From Dromiciops gliroides (taxonomy: Eukaryota > Chordata > Mammalia > Microbiotheria > Microbiotheriidae), in NCBI RefSeq assembly GCF_019393635.1, contig NC_057865.1:302789885-302853884 (forward strand): a stretch of DNA of 64,000 bases, read 5' to 3'. Positions 49,970 to 62,335 of the stretch are shown here, one piece after another. Position 1 is the stretch's first letter. Each line of letters begins with the position of its first letter. The notes below the pieces were generated by a model. The model was not told the origin of the DNA. It saw nothing but the letters and a program-made list of their open reading frames with translations, and did no database searches. The position numbers were made by a program, and so were the translations under genes.

Positions 49970-52150
49970 GTAAGGTATAGCAGATGCAGAAGCCTGAAGC
50001 ATCACCTTGAAGAAGAAATAGCAGGGATCACCAAGATTCCACAACACAAGCACCCAGACACATGCAAAGTTTCTATCTTAATTTTTTAAAGCCCTAAGCA
50101 TCTCTGGACTTGGAGACAAAAGGAGCTCCCTGCTCTGTTAGGAACGGCCTGAACGAATTCAGTTTCTCACCACGGACAGGTCAGAATTGAGGAATCTGAA
50201 CTCAATCTCAACTCTGAGCCATGAACATGGAGACAGCCAAGTAAAGGTCCTTCCCTGACCTCCTTCAGGCTTGGATTGCCTGGAGGGAATTGTAAACATC
50301 AGGAAGCCTCTTGCCCCAAATGTAGCTGCCCTTGAATTCATACTGCCTCAAACAAAGCTCCCTGCACTCAGGAGGGAAAGGAGAGTGGTGGGTCCTTGTC
50401 CCAGAGGAGGGACTACCTTCCCAGGGCATCCCCAGGTCCTGGTCCCAGTCCTGTGCCCCATGCCCTGCTCCTCAAGGCCTCGACCAAGGCTCCATCCTCC
50501 CCCTCCCCTATAAAAGAGAAGGAGATCCTGCCAGAGATACTGAGGCAAGGGAGAGCTTACCAGGCTGGCCTTTGCTTCTGAGGAGCATGGCAGTCCTTAG
50601 CAGCTGGGGCACCAGGGTCTGAATGCAGGGATAGAATTATAGGAGCTGCTGCATGGCTGAGTTCATCTCCCCTTGGGGCTGCCATCATCAATGGTCATGT
50701 CACCTAGAAGTAACACTGTCTGCAGGGGGAGGCACCCCCCCACCCCGCCCCCTGCCCCCAGTCAATTACCACCAGTAATTATCATGGATTAATGAGCCAG
50801 GCCCTGTAAAGCATCTGGGAGCAGGTGACAGAAAAACCTTTTTGGTGCTTTATGGGAGGTGGGTTAGTAATGTGAGAGTCACACAAGGTAGTAAGGAAGG
50901 CTTGGGGAATGGAGGGCTCAGCAGGCCTGTGGCCTGGGCTAGTGCCAGGTGGTTGGACCTGGCCACTACCGACCCACTCTGGGCAGGCTATCAAATGGGT
51001 GTACTAAGAAGGATGACAAAGACTTGATCATACTCATCTCTTTGTCTCGTGTCCTCTCTTAAAGGCCCGGAAGTCTGTGGGTCTACACAGTGATGGTGGA
51101 AACCAAACAGACATGAACATCATCATGTTAAATGACCTTTCTCAGAGTCCCTGAGACTAAGAGGACTAAAGGGGCCACAGAAGGACTAGCAGCTCTGTTC
51201 TCCAGTAATTGGATAATCTTTCTCTTACATGAAAGCCCCGTCTGTACAACTGCCCTCAAACTAACACCAATGCCAGGAAGCAGGAGTCAGGGTCATTCCA
51301 ATGACAACAGAAATGTCGGTGGTGGTGTTCACAACTGGAATTCAACATTTCTGAATAAGACTTTTTTGATTTTCCCAGGGCCTTCCATCAAGATGGCAAA
51401 TGGAAAAGTTGCCACTGAGCTCAGCTTCCTCTTCCTCTCAGAATAACAGGAAAGTTGCAAATCATGTCACAGCCCAGGAAGAGGAAAAAGGAAGCAAATC
51501 CCAGCCATGTAACTCTTACATTCAACAACATCAACAACAACAACAGCAGAAGGCCCGATTATTGGTGGATCACCACCATGTTGGTCTTCTGTCCCTTCCT
51601 CTGTGGGATTAGAGCCCTGCCTGACATCAGCTCTTGAGGCCTCCACTTTTCCATTTGTCAGCATCTTAGCTGAACACAGTACCTCTGTTACTTAAGAAAT
51701 TGAGTTTTGGGGGATGAGATGTGAGACTCGAGGAGGGAGGGGGCAAGAAGTGTGGGGCTTTTTATATCACTATTGAGTAGAGTTGGGAACTGGATTTTGA
51801 CAGGAAGGTTGTAGAGGTTGGGCCTCTGTGCAAAGAGTTCCCAAAGCCATCCTTTGGCAGTCTTTACCACCCCACATTGGATAAAGGTCAAAGAATTCAC
51901 CCAACCCATCTGGAGAGGAACAGTAGCCATGTTTGAGGGATTCACAGGATGGCACTGGGCCTGTTTGGACACTATTGACTGCAGAAGGAAAAGAGCTTCT
52001 GCTGGAAGAACTGACTCCAGGAAAGCAATCATGGGAAAACCAGCAGAGAGAAACCAAAGAAATCACTGGAATTTTTTCTTTCTAAAGGACCACAAAATAA
52101 CATTCTGTAAAGGTGACTTTAAATATCAATGAAAAATAGACTTACAAGAA
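49970..52150. other. Region without recognised genes
   Basis: It contains a short (CAA)n/CAACAACATC run at 51,523-51,550 and a few frames of about 100 codons (51,132-51,446; 51,688-52,032; 51,818-52,132). I could not assign these to any family. They may include old retroelement sequence. Confidence 0.35.
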
Positions 52151-52439
52151 AAATAAGGAATAAAAATCAGTCCTGCCAAAGGACAACCAGAGTTGGGGGT
52201 AGGATGGAAGAAGGTGCAAGAATTTATTAAGTGGTTGTGATGGCACAGTGCCAAGGGCTTGCTGAATATTATCTCATCTGATTTAAGAGAGCAGTTGAAA
52301 TTCTTACTCATCAAGCAAAAGCAACATAACAAAGGTGAGTTGGTTGACTTCTCTAGGCTGCCGAATTTGTTTGGATTCTGACTGTCGTTATCCACCGTTT
52401 TACTGTGTGTGTCATCATCCCGCCTACATTTATGTCTTC

Positions 52440-52570
52440 TACAAATTGGTCAAGATCCCCCCCTATGCCTTTATTTAGGTTATTGATAGAAATGTTGACT
52501 AGCCCAGGGCCAAGCAGAGATCCCTGGGGCAACCCCTGAAGGCCTTCTGCTAAGGTGACATTGAACCATT
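52440..52570 (-). repeat. Ancient interspersed repeat fragment
   Basis: AGCCCAGGGCCAAGCAGAG, then CCCTGGGGCAACCCCTGA, resembles a conserved amniote repeat. A related fragment lies at about 56,865-57,200. Confidence 0.35.
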
Positions 52571-52661
52571 AGGGTTCAGCCAAGTGCCCCACTGGACTCT
52601 GCTTCACCTTTCTCATAGACGTCTTTTCAATTTGCAAACTATTGAAAGTTCCCCAGTTGTT

Positions 52662-52974
52662 GGGGCAGCTAGGTGGCACAATGGATAGAGCACTGGTCCT
52701 GGATTCAGGAAGACCTGAGTTCAAATTTGGCCTCAGACACTTAACACTTACTAGCTGTGTGACCCTGGGCAAGTCACTTAACCCCAGTTGCCTCACCAAA
52801 ACAAAATAAACAAACAAAAAATATACATAATTGTGGGGCAGCTAGGTGGCACAGTGGATAGAGCATTGGTCCTGGATTCAGGAGGATCTGAGTTCAAATC
52901 CAGCCTCAGACACCTAACACTTACTAGCTATGTGACCCTGGGCAAGTCACTTAACCCCAATTGCCTCACAAAAA
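52662..52974 (+). mobile_element. Head-to-tail SINE pair within one target duplication
   Basis: Two full short-type SINEs (52,662-52,800 and 52,835-52,974) in the same orientation. The outer flanks are AAGTTCCCCAGTTGT (52,646-52,660) and AAGTTCCCCAATTGT (52,975-52,989). The junction holds an A-rich tail plus CATAATTGT. Confidence 0.9.
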
Positions 52975-53164
52975 AAGTTCCCCAATTGTAGAGTCATAGG
53001 CTTTCAGTGACTGCAAGTTGCCACTCCATGCCCAGAATCATAACCAAAGATGTATCCTATTGGACTTCTTTGCTCTTTAAGCTGGAAGAAGAAATCTGAT
53101 TGAAATCTTATTCTCTGTGGTCCACAAGCAGGGTTACTGTGGTTACTTACAGGCCAGGTGGCCT

Positions 53165-55300
53165 GAGAACGAGACTCTCCCTAAATCGTACCACTTGGGA
53201 CCCCCTAAAGCTTGGGACAGTATGTCCTGGAATCAGTGCTCCACTTTAAGAAGGAGTTAAAAGTCAAAAAATAGGCAGTCAAAATGAGCAGGCAGAAAAA
53301 ACAGTGGACCCTCAAAAGTTTCTTTGGTGACAAGGTAAATAAAAATACACCCTCAGAAGAAGATAACAAAGTCAAAGCTCCTATATCCAAAGCTTCCAAG
53401 AAAAATATGAATTGGTCTTAGGCCATAGAAGTGCTCAAAAAGGACTTTGAAGATAAAGTAAAAGTGGTAGAGGGAAAAGTAAGAGAGGTAGAGGAAAAAA
53501 TGGAAAGAGAAATGAAAGTGATGCAGGAGGATCATGGAAAAAAGTCCACAGCTTGAAAAGCCAAATTGGCCAAATGGAAGAGGAGGTACAGAAGCTCTCT
53601 GAAGAAAATCATTGCTTAAGAATTACAATAGAGAAAATAGATGCTAATGACTATGAGAAATCAAAACAAAATTAAGCAAATCCAAATGAATAAAAAAAAT
53701 AGAGGGCAATATGAAATATCTCCTTGGAAAAACAGCTAACCTGGAAAATAGATCCAGGGGAGATAATTTGAAAATCACTGGACTACCTGAAAACCATGAC
53801 CAAGGAAAGAGCTTAGACATAATTTTCCAAGAAATTGTCAGGAAAAATTGTCCTGATATCCTAGAAGCAGAAGGTAAACTAGAAATGGAAAGAATCCACT
53901 GATCTCCTCCTGAAAGAGATGACAAAAGAAAAACTTTCAGGAATATTATAGCCAAATTCTAGAGCTCCCAGGTCAAGGAGAAAATATTGCAAGCAGCTAG
54001 AAAGAAATAATTCAAGTACTGTGGAACTATAATAAGGATAACACAAGATCTAGCAGCTTTTACATTAAAGGATCAGAAGACATGGGGGCAAAGGAACTAG
54101 AATTACAACCAAGAATCACCTACCCTGCAAAACTGAGTATAATTTTTCAGGGGGAAAAATGAGACTTCAATGAAAAAGAGGACTTTTAGGCATTTGTGAT
54201 GAAAAGACCTGAATTGAATAGAAAATTTGACTTTCAAATACAAGACCCTAGACAAGCACAAAATGGTAAATAGGAAAAAGAAATCATGAGGTGTATTAAA
54301 AGATTAAATGGTTTATATTCCTACATGGGAAGATAATACTTCTAACTCGTAAGAACTCTCTCAGCATTAGGGTAGCTGAAAGGAATATACTTAGACAGAG
54401 GGCACAGGTGTGAATTTAATATGAAGGGATGATATCTGTAAAGCATTTATTTTTTATTTATCCTTTTTTGTGTGTGGGGCAGGCAGGGTGGGGTGGTTTG
54501 TGTCTGGAGCCGGATTTGGGCTCAGGGCCTCCTGGGTCCAGGGCTGGTGCTTTGTCCATTATGTCACCTAGCTGCACCATGATGACATCTTTAAAATAAA
54601 GTTAAGGGGTAAGAGGAATGCACTGGAAGAAAGGGAAAGGGAGAGGTGAACGGGGGAAAAGAACCTCACATAAAAGAAACAAGAAAAAGCTTACGGAGTG
54701 GAGGGGAAGATGGGGAAGGAGTGGGGGAATGAGTGAGCCTTACTCTCATCAGATTTGGCTCAAAGAGGGAATAACATACACACTCAAGTGGGTATAGAAG
54801 TATATCTTGCCCTGCAGGACAGTGGGAGGGGAAGGGGATAAGGGGGGAGAGATGAAGGAAGGAAGGGCAGATTGGGAGAGGGGGCAGTAAAAAGCAAAGC
54901 ACTTTTTAGGAGGGATAGAGTAAAAGAAGATAGAAAATAGAATAAATGTCATGGGGAGGGAATAGGATGGAGGGCAATACAGTTAGCAATAGTAACTGTG
55001 AAAGAAATGATAAGCAGGATGCTATCAGAAGGACTTATGAAAAATGCAGTTCATCTACAGAGAATGAACTGATGGTATCTGAATACAGATTGAAGTATAA
55101 TTTTGTTAGTTCCTCTTTCTAAAGGTATTTTGTCTGTTTTCTTTCACAACCTGACTAATGTGGAGATGTTTTGCATGACTGCACATGTATAACATATTGA
55201 ATTGCTTGATCTCTTAGGGAAGGGCAGGAAGGGTGGGAGGAAGAAAATTTGGAACTCAAAGTTTTAAAAAATCAATGTGAAAAAATTTGTGGTTTTTAAC
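53165..55300 (+). mobile_element. HAL1-like LINE: ORF1 followed directly by 3' UTR
   Basis: 5' UTR end (53,165-53,280), ORF1 (about 53,280-54,245) with coiled-coil text, the RRM-like block ENRSRGDNLKITGLPENHDQ (about 53,745), then YPAKLSIIF-like text and a stop. After that come a purine-rich 3' UTR (54,590-54,960) and the LINE-1 3' end to about 55,300, followed by an ATAA/GATA tail. ORF1 has frameshifts and stops. No ORF2 is present between ORF1 and the 3' UTR. A SINE is nested at about 54,467-54,579. Confidence 0.8.
54467..54579 (-). mobile_element. Diverged SINE nested in the HAL1-like 3' UTR
   Basis: It reads GGAGCCGGATTTGGGCTCAG to GTCACCTAGCTGCACC. It is clearly the SINE body but with unusually many A-to-G differences from the other copies. 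Confidence 0.75.
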
Positions 55301-55789
55301 ATGTAATAGGAAAATGCTAAATAAATAAAATAATCTTTTAAAAATCCTAAAAATAAATAAATGGACAAATGAGCAAATAGATAGATAGATGAATAGGTGA
55401 ATAAATAAATAAATAATGTAACTGGGAGTGCTGAGTAAAATAAAAATACAACACAACATAGATAATGTTCATTTGTGGTTTTCTGAGTCAATGCAAGGCC
55501 ACAGAGAGCCATTTCAATTTGCATTTAATGCCACTTTTCTAATAGAGACCTTTCCCATTCCTGCCTGCTGCTCCAACCTTCCTCCCTCTGGTTACCTTTC
55601 ATTTACTCTAAATGTATATTGTATCAATAAAGATATATTGCCTCCTCCATTACAAAATAAGCTCCATGAGATCAAGGACCATTGTTTTACTTTTCTTCAT
55701 AGTCCTGATCCTTAGAATAGTGCTTGGCACATAATAAACACTTGATAATTGCTTTTAAAAAGATCTCACATTCCAAGGGGAATATTTCC

Positions 55790-56110
55790 TCTCCCCACAG
55801 TTTTGCTTAGGGTCCCCTTATGTCCTGGTTCTTGAGACTATAGATGAACAAGTTAAACTTGGGGGTTATAACAGTATATATCATGCTGACTACAGAATCC
55901 TTTACTGGGTGTGTAAATGAGGCATGCAGCTAGACAGCAACTAGAGTCCTGTAGAATCAAGTCATTACAGAAAGGTGGGAGCTGCAGGTCAAGAAGGCTT
56001 TCTACCTCCCACTGGCTAATGGGACTTTGAGGACTGCTGAGATGATGTGGACATAGGAAACCAAGATAAATGAGAGGGGAGATAAGAATAATACTGCTCT
56101 CAGAGGATTT
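55790..56110 (-). pseudogene. Relic of an olfactory receptor gene (helix 5 to C-terminus)
   Basis: The minus-strand text gives FILVSYVHIISAVLKVPLAS, then [32 protein letters not shown], and [11 protein letters not shown] at the end of helix 7. Three in-frame stops are visible (after SGR, after SVMT and after LVAV). The N-terminal half is missing and is replaced by LINE sequence from about 56,110. The closest relative in the window is the receptor at 34,996-35,986 (shared SYVHII, NQDI). Confidence 0.8.
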
Positions 56111-57000
56111 CAGAGAAACCTGGAAGGACTTACGTGAATTGATGCTGAGTGAGAGGAGCAGAGTCAGTAACATCAACATTTTGTGATGATCAACTATGAT
56201 AGACTGGAAAATAATAAAATACTTTTATAATTTAAAAAGTCAGTGGGAAACTGCACATGAAAGAGATATTTACTCATATGCCTGCTGAGTGTAATCATTT
56301 TAACCCTATTGGTAGCATAGAGTTGAGATAATTAATAGGTCTACATGCCAAAATGAGTAAATGAAACAATTATAATGCATCATGTCATAATCTTATCTCT
56401 GCCACCACCATTTTCAAATAAAAATAACATTTTACAAGTAAAAAAATTCTATTTCGCAAGTCAAGGAGATAGAAGAAGAGATTCTGGTGGCAGGTCCTAA
56501 GAACACGTGACCTGAGAAGCAGGATGAGAATATTTAAAAGGAATCCAAGGGAGAAGAGAAGATGGCATGAGTTCTGTACAAAGCTCAAAGGGATATTGAC
56601 TAAAAAAGAAGCCAGTGTTTTTTGAAAGGGAAAAGGATATTTTTGGTAAACTTGGATAAAAGGTTCAAAGTCAATACCATTTGATTTAACAAAGATTTAT
56701 TAAGGGGGCACCATTTGAAGTTGGATGGACCAGTGAGTAGAGTGCTAGGTCTGGAGTCAGGAAGGTAAGCTTTTATCCTTTGAAACTGTAATAAGTATAC
56801 CATTTATGTGTTTATCCAAGTCCCTGATAAAAATGGGGAAAAAACAAGGCAGTTCCTTGGTCATGCCTCTGGATCCTTCCTTCCAGACAATATCAAATGC
56901 CAACCATTCAGTCAGTCCCTTCTGAATCTGTCTAATCACACTGTCAATGAGCTCCCATTTCTCCTCTTTGTGATTAGAATCACATGAAGTACTTTCTGAA
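56110..57000. other. LINE fragment and unassigned DNA
   Basis: 56,110-56,225 is LINE 3' text (GAAACCTGGAAGGACTTACG, GACTGGAAAATAATAAAA). A SINE head fragment lies at 56,728-56,768. The remainder is unassigned. Confidence 0.4.
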
Positions 57001-57959
57001 ATGCTTTGCTAGTACTGAAGTAAAGGCTGTCTGCAGATACATTGTCTTAACCTAGCAGTTCAGTAGACTGGTCAAAAGTGGAATATGGTTCATGTGGCAT
57101 GGCCTCTTCCTTTGATGATACAATCTAGAATTTTGTCATAAAGTGACGCCAAGCTCACTGGTCTACAGTTTGGGGATTCTCTTCTCTTCCCTTTTTGTCC
57201 TTTCCCAATCCTCCAAGCCCTTTACCATTTCTGTGCCAGCTGCAGGTGACTCAGAAATCCCATCCTCTAGTTCTTTCAGAACCCAAGGTCTTTTTTTTTT
57301 TTTAAATCTGGGCCTAGTGACTCAAATTCATCCAGAACAACTTGATAATATTTTACACTCCGGAAGTATAAACTCTCTTTTGGATATTTTTGTCTTATCA
57401 TTGCTCCTTGGAAGAAAGGAGTCAAACCAGAATTGATGGCTCTCCATCTCTTTTTGTCAATGATCATCACCCCTAACAGTGATCTTCACCCTTGAGTTTC
57501 CTCTTTCTTCAATATAAGACTAAAAACCCACCTTTTTACTATTCTTAGCTTCATTTGGCAGCCTCGGTTCCTTCTGAGCTATAACACTCCTGATGTTAGT
57601 GTTATAGGACCAAGCCACACTATTAGATTCACTGTTGTTCCCTGCTCTGGCTTTCATCTTTTGTATCTGTCTTATAAAAGTGTAAGTTGTTTGGTGATTT
57701 CCTTGGACATCCACATCAGTCACAAAATTACAAAATATCAGAGGGGGAAGAGACCTCACTAGACATCTTGTTCAATAACAAAAACACACTAGGAATTCCT
57801 ATCTCCTCAGACAAATTCTGTAAGGGTCTTTCTCAATGCTCTGTGTAAAAAAATTAATTATTAATAACTATATCTAATCTGGGAAAAATATATAATTGGA
57901 TTTATGAAAAATTATGAGTGTATGAAAATGATAAGTTTTGGAAAATTATAATTGGGCCA

Positions 57960-58820
57960 TAAGGCCCCACATTGGGCACTATTAAAATGTGAAAATATTT
58001 TTACTGACTAGCCTAATTTGGGTGGCTAATCTGACTGGAGGACTAATCTGGGGACTGTTGACTAACTAGCTATCTGGGTTTTTTTTTGTTTTTTGGGGGG
58101 GTAGGCAATGGGGGTTAAGTGACTTGCCCAGGGTCACACAGCTAGTAAGTGTCAAGTGTCTGAGACTGGATTTGAACTCAGGTACTCCTGAGTCCAGGGC
58201 TGGTGCTTTACCACTGTGCCACCTAGCTGCCCCGACTAACTGGCTATCTGACTGCTGTTAATTTAATGTGGGCCATTTATAAAGTTCCACCACACTGCTC
58301 TACTCCCCAGATAGATAAGCAAACTATTAAGAAGCCTCTTAACTAAATAATCAATGCAGAGTTTATTTATGAGATACTATTTAAAATTAAGAAAACAGGG
58401 AAATAAAATGTACAACCTGACTGCATTGCGGTACGTCTCTTTCCACTGCGTCTCTTTCCCACCTGCTGCACCTGGAACTTTTTTAATACAATAAGGGCCT
58501 TAGCTACAAGAGGCCTTAGGGCGCTCAGGTCCTTTATTCTAACTCCAAGCCCCTTTCACTTTGTAAATCCCCCTGCTTCTAACTTTCTTCTCCTTACTGC
58601 CACCACTGAACCCCTGTGTTTCTCTCTCACCGACCTTCTGTCTGTCTGCTCCGTCAGTCTGCCCTTTGGCCTCTCTTTTCCCTGCTCCTTCTCCTGCATC
58701 TTTGTAGCTCCCTCTCTAGTGTGCTGCACTCCAACCTTTCTAATCTTGTCAGCTGCCGCTTGACCTCTTCTCCACCTCATCTCGTCCCATGAGATATGGT
58801 ATGATAATCTTTCCATAACA
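57960..58820 (-). mobile_element. LTR with primer-binding-site-like sequence (class II, ERVK-like)
   Basis: On the minus strand the element starts TGTTATGGAAAG at 58,820. It has a polyadenylation signal (ATAAATAAACTC near 58,355) and ends at about 57,985, where GTGCCCAATGTGGGG resembles the tRNA-Lys primer-binding site of betaretrovirus-like elements. A SINE is inserted at 58,077-58,233. Only this end of the element was recognised, and it looks old and incomplete. Confidence 0.5.
58077..58233 (-). mobile_element. Marsupial SINE inserted in an LTR
   Basis: A full short-type antisense copy. The flanks GACTAACTAGCTATCTG and GACTAACTGGCTATCTG (17 bp, one difference) are its target duplication. 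Confidence 0.95.
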
Positions 58821-58824
58821 CTTT

Positions 58825-59489
58825 CAGGTGTCATGAACACATACTAAATTTGGCTTTGATCCAGACACATGGTGGTAAAAAGTGTTATTGATTGCATAAC
58901 TACCTCAACCTTGTAATTCCCAAACAATAAAAGACCTAACTAAAGATCAGAGGCTTCTTTCACTTGCTGGTCTGGGAGTTAAATAAGGGAAAGGTTAAAG
59001 GGGAGTTTAATGCTCTTGTATCCAATTTTAAATCTCACAGTTTGGTTCATCGGAATGAACCCTTGCTGTCTAACTCCCAGGTCTATATATACCTTTTCTT
59101 CTCTCCACTCAAATCTGGGGGCTTCTTGCGCCCCCACAGTCCAAGCTAATCTACCAGCCAGGGCTGTAAAGCCCCGTGGGCTGTACAAGATGCCAGGTCA
59201 GACAGCTGGGGGAAAAAAAGCCCTCAGCTCCCTCCGACCTGAGTGGAGCTATCTGAAAGATCCCAGGGAGCCTGTGCTGAGGTACATAAGCCTGGAGCGC
59301 ACCGCCCCCCCCCCCCCAGCTGCAGCCCAGTTTGATGCACCTTACATCTGTGCCCACTGTGGATCTTTCCATTGCCTTTTAGTTCAATTGCGACTTGATT
59401 CTTTAGAGAATTTTATATATCATTTTTTGGTAGCCATGTGCCATCACCAGGAGAATATCAATGTTAAATGAAGATCATGTGTGTTATCT
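58825..59489. other. Unassigned stretch next to the LTR
   Basis: It contains CAATAAAAGACC (about 58,925), TATATATACC (about 59,085) and a C15 run (about 59,305). It could be further retroelement sequence, but I could not assign it. Confidence 0.3.
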
Positions 59490-59705
59490 TATGTTAGTTG
59501 TTGTTGTTGTTGTTGTTGTTGTTATTCAGTTGTGTCCAAATTTTTGTGACCCTATTTAGGGTTTTCTTGGCAAAAATACTGAAGTGGTTTGCCAAATCCT
59601 TCTCTGCCTTATTTTATGGATGAGGAAACTGAGGCCCAGGAGGCCAAATAACTTTCCCAAAGGCATTGCAGGTAATGAGGGACAGAGCCAGGAGAGAGAA
59701 TTGCT
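59490..59705 (-). mobile_element. SINE with MIR-like tail and (GTT)9 end
   Basis: An antisense copy: (GTT)9 at 59,497-59,523 is its tail, then GTGACCCTATTTAGGG and GATGAGGAAACTGAGGC. Confidence 0.8.
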
Positions 59706-59839
59706 ATGGAAATTGGGTCATTTATCCAGCCTTTGGCAATACTTTATTTGTTGGAACTCCTGACAGTGACAATCAATTCTGTGACCCAGTCATTTGGCTA
59801 GGTCCATGATCTGTTAGGGAAGGAAAGAAGACAGAATGG

Positions 59840-60290
59840 GGAGTGGGATCCAGGCAAGTGAGGTTACTAGGTACAATAAATTCTGTTTTATTTATATACC
59901 ACAATTTGTTCAACCATTCCCAAATTGATAGGCATCCTCTTTGTTTCCAGTACTACAACAAAAAGTCCTGCCATGATAATTTTTGTGCATATAAATCCCT
60001 TCCCTTTGACCTTGACTCCTTCAGTATATCTGACTAACAGTAGTAATAGTATGCATAGTTTCATAAATTTGTAGTCCTAAACTGTTCTGAAGAATGTTTG
60101 AACCATTTCACAGTTCCACCAAGAGTGTATTAATGTGCTTAGTACCCCATAACAAAACTCCTGCAGCAATCACTACTTTTCTTTTGGACATTGTTTCCAT
60201 TAAGATGAGTATAAGGTAGACCTTCAGAGTGATTTTAATTTGCATTTCTCTAGTATTAGTGATTTGAAACTTTTTTCTATATGGTTCAAA
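59840..60290 (-). mobile_element. LINE-1 3' region, antisense
   Basis: CACAATTTGTTCAACCATTC, then TTGATAGGCATCC and TTAATTTGCATTTCTCTAG are LINE landmarks. Confidence 0.55.
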
Positions 60291-60454
60291 AAAAATTTAT
60301 ACAATGGCAACCCTAATGCAAAGAAAAATAAGGGAAAGATTTAATTATTCTGATCAATGCAATGAGCAATTATATTTCAGAAGACTTAGGATGAAATGTG
60401 CTTTCCACCTCTTGGCCAATACCTAAAGGATCAAGGGTATAGTCATTTAGGAAG

Positions 60455-60720
60455 ACATTAACATTTATTGTCTACTATGTGCCAGGCACAGTATGCAGAT
60501 GGAGATACAAGGAAAGGCACAACCATCTCTGCTCTCAAAGGGGTGAGTCTAATGGGGGAGACAGCATGGAAGCAACTATTTTACAAACAAGCTATAGACA
60601 GGATACATTGGAAATAATCAAAAAAGGAAAGACATTAGAATTAAGGGGGATCAGAAAAGGATTCTTGCATAAGATTGAAGTGCAAAGGAACTGGCATTGT
60701 GTGAAAGGTGCTCTGCATTC
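60455..60720 (+). repeat. Old interspersed repeat, same family as 40,975-41,470
   Basis: ACATTTATTGTCTACTATGTG, then CCAGGCACAGTATGC and CTAATGGGGGAGACAGCATG. A purine-rich run at 60,880-60,970 follows. Confidence 0.5.
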
Positions 60721-61344
60721 TGGTGACACTGGCCATGTTGCTCTTGCTTCCACAAAATCTGAGACTGTCCATGCTCCAAATACTCTCCCTTCTTGCTTTT
60801 CTGGTTTCCTTCAAGTCACCACTGAAATCTAATCTTGTATAAGAAGCCTTTCTCCAGCCTTTAGCACTATGGTGTAAAGAAAGGGAGAAAAAAGAAGAAA
60901 TGAGAGAGAAAGCAAAAGAAAAAGAGAAGAAAAGGAGAAAAAGAAGAAAGAATATTTTTAAAAAATAAAATACACAGAAGAGAGCTGAAGGAAATTTAGA
61001 AGGGGACAGAGACAAGAAGGGTAATTTTCTTAGTATTTTGCTCAATTTAGTACTTATTAAAACTAGATAATGAAAGTTCTTATTTCTTATTGGGCCCTTT
61101 CTCTGTTCTTCATATATTTAAATATTCATGCGGTTGATGTTGATCAAGTTTGATAATATAGAAAATTAAAAGTAAAGCAATTATAGCTTCCTTGAATATG
61201 GAAGAAAATCTTTGTAAAGTAAGAATGCTCTGAGTGAGGTTTGGATAAATTAAGTCTGAACTTGTTCCCTTAAAACCATTACTCATATAATTGTATATTG
61301 TTGGCTTTGTGCCTCAATATGGCAGGATAAGAACCTTGTTCCTT

Positions 61345-62298
61345 TTTTATATCCTTTTCCATTTGGCTTTTCAAGCTGTTGACATTTTTTTCATGACCCT
61401 CCTACATCACACTCACTTCTCTTTCTGTTTTTTCATCTACCTCTCTTACCTTATCTTCAAAGTCCTTTTAGAGCACTTCCATGGCCTGAGACCAATTCAT
61501 ATTTTTCTTGGAGGCTTTGGATGTAGGAGCTTTGACTTTGTTATCTTCTTCTGAGGGCGTATTTTGATCTTCCTTGTCACCAAACAAACTTTCTAGTGTC
61601 CGCATTTTTTTTTCTGTCTGCTCATTTTGACAGACTATTTCTTGACTTTTAACTCATTTTTAAAGTGGGGCACTGCTTCCAGGATGTACTGTCCCAAACT
61701 TCAGGGGGTCCCAGATGGTATCATTTAAGGAGAAGCACATTCTACATTCCCCTGGCCTGTGCTCTGGTCTATAAGTAAACTCAGGCCTGCTTGCTCTTTA
61801 ACTTGGTAACAGAATTCTGTTTCACTTTGGTTGCAAGCTCAGACATGCCTGTGCCCCTCCCCAACCTGGGCCACCACTCAAAACTGCTTCATGGTTCTGA
61901 GCACAGGCAGCACAACAGAGTTCTGCCTCAGCACCAGTAGAGACCCCTGCATTCTACCCCCAGCCAACCACTCAACCATCTTACTGTTCCCCGAACTCAG
62001 TTTCAGAAGTAGCTGCTGCCTCAGCTGATTCCAAGGCTCTGGAGGCCTGATTCTCTGGAGCTGGGACTGGATCTGTGCAGTGTGGCCTGGATCTGCACTC
62101 TACTCTCACCTGGTACAACAGACCTTTCCTGCCAACCTTCTAAGCTGTCTTTGGCTGGAAAATTATCTCATCCCATCCTTTTGTGGGTTCTGTTGCTCCA
62201 GGAATTGTCTTATGGCATTATTTGAAGGAATTTGGGAGGGATTTGAGGGAGAGCTCTGAGAAGTCACTGCCTGTCCTCCACCATCTTGGCTCCTCCCA
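61345..62298 (-). mobile_element. LINE-1/HAL1-like 5' UTR and ORF1 start, antisense
   Basis: On the minus strand the 5' end is GGAGGAGCCAAGATGGTGG at 62,298. A 5' UTR of about 600 bp shared with 14,893-15,490 comes next. ORF1 then begins (KTPSEEDNKVKAPTSK-like) and is cut off near 61,345. Opposite truncation to a normal LINE copy. Confidence 0.7.
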
Positions 62299-62335
62299 GG
62301 AAGTTCCTAACTTGGACTGTCTTATAATTTTAACT

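Noticed and set aside
48863-50053. Long minus-strand frame of 396 codons rich in Cys, Leu and Pro, and overlapping frames
   Set aside because: It is the translation of a tetranucleotide array that lacks stops in all three minus frames. There is no domain and composition follows the repeat.
59010-59471. 153-codon plus-strand frame
   Set aside because: It spans a C15 run and shows no domain, no splice context and no homology I recognise.
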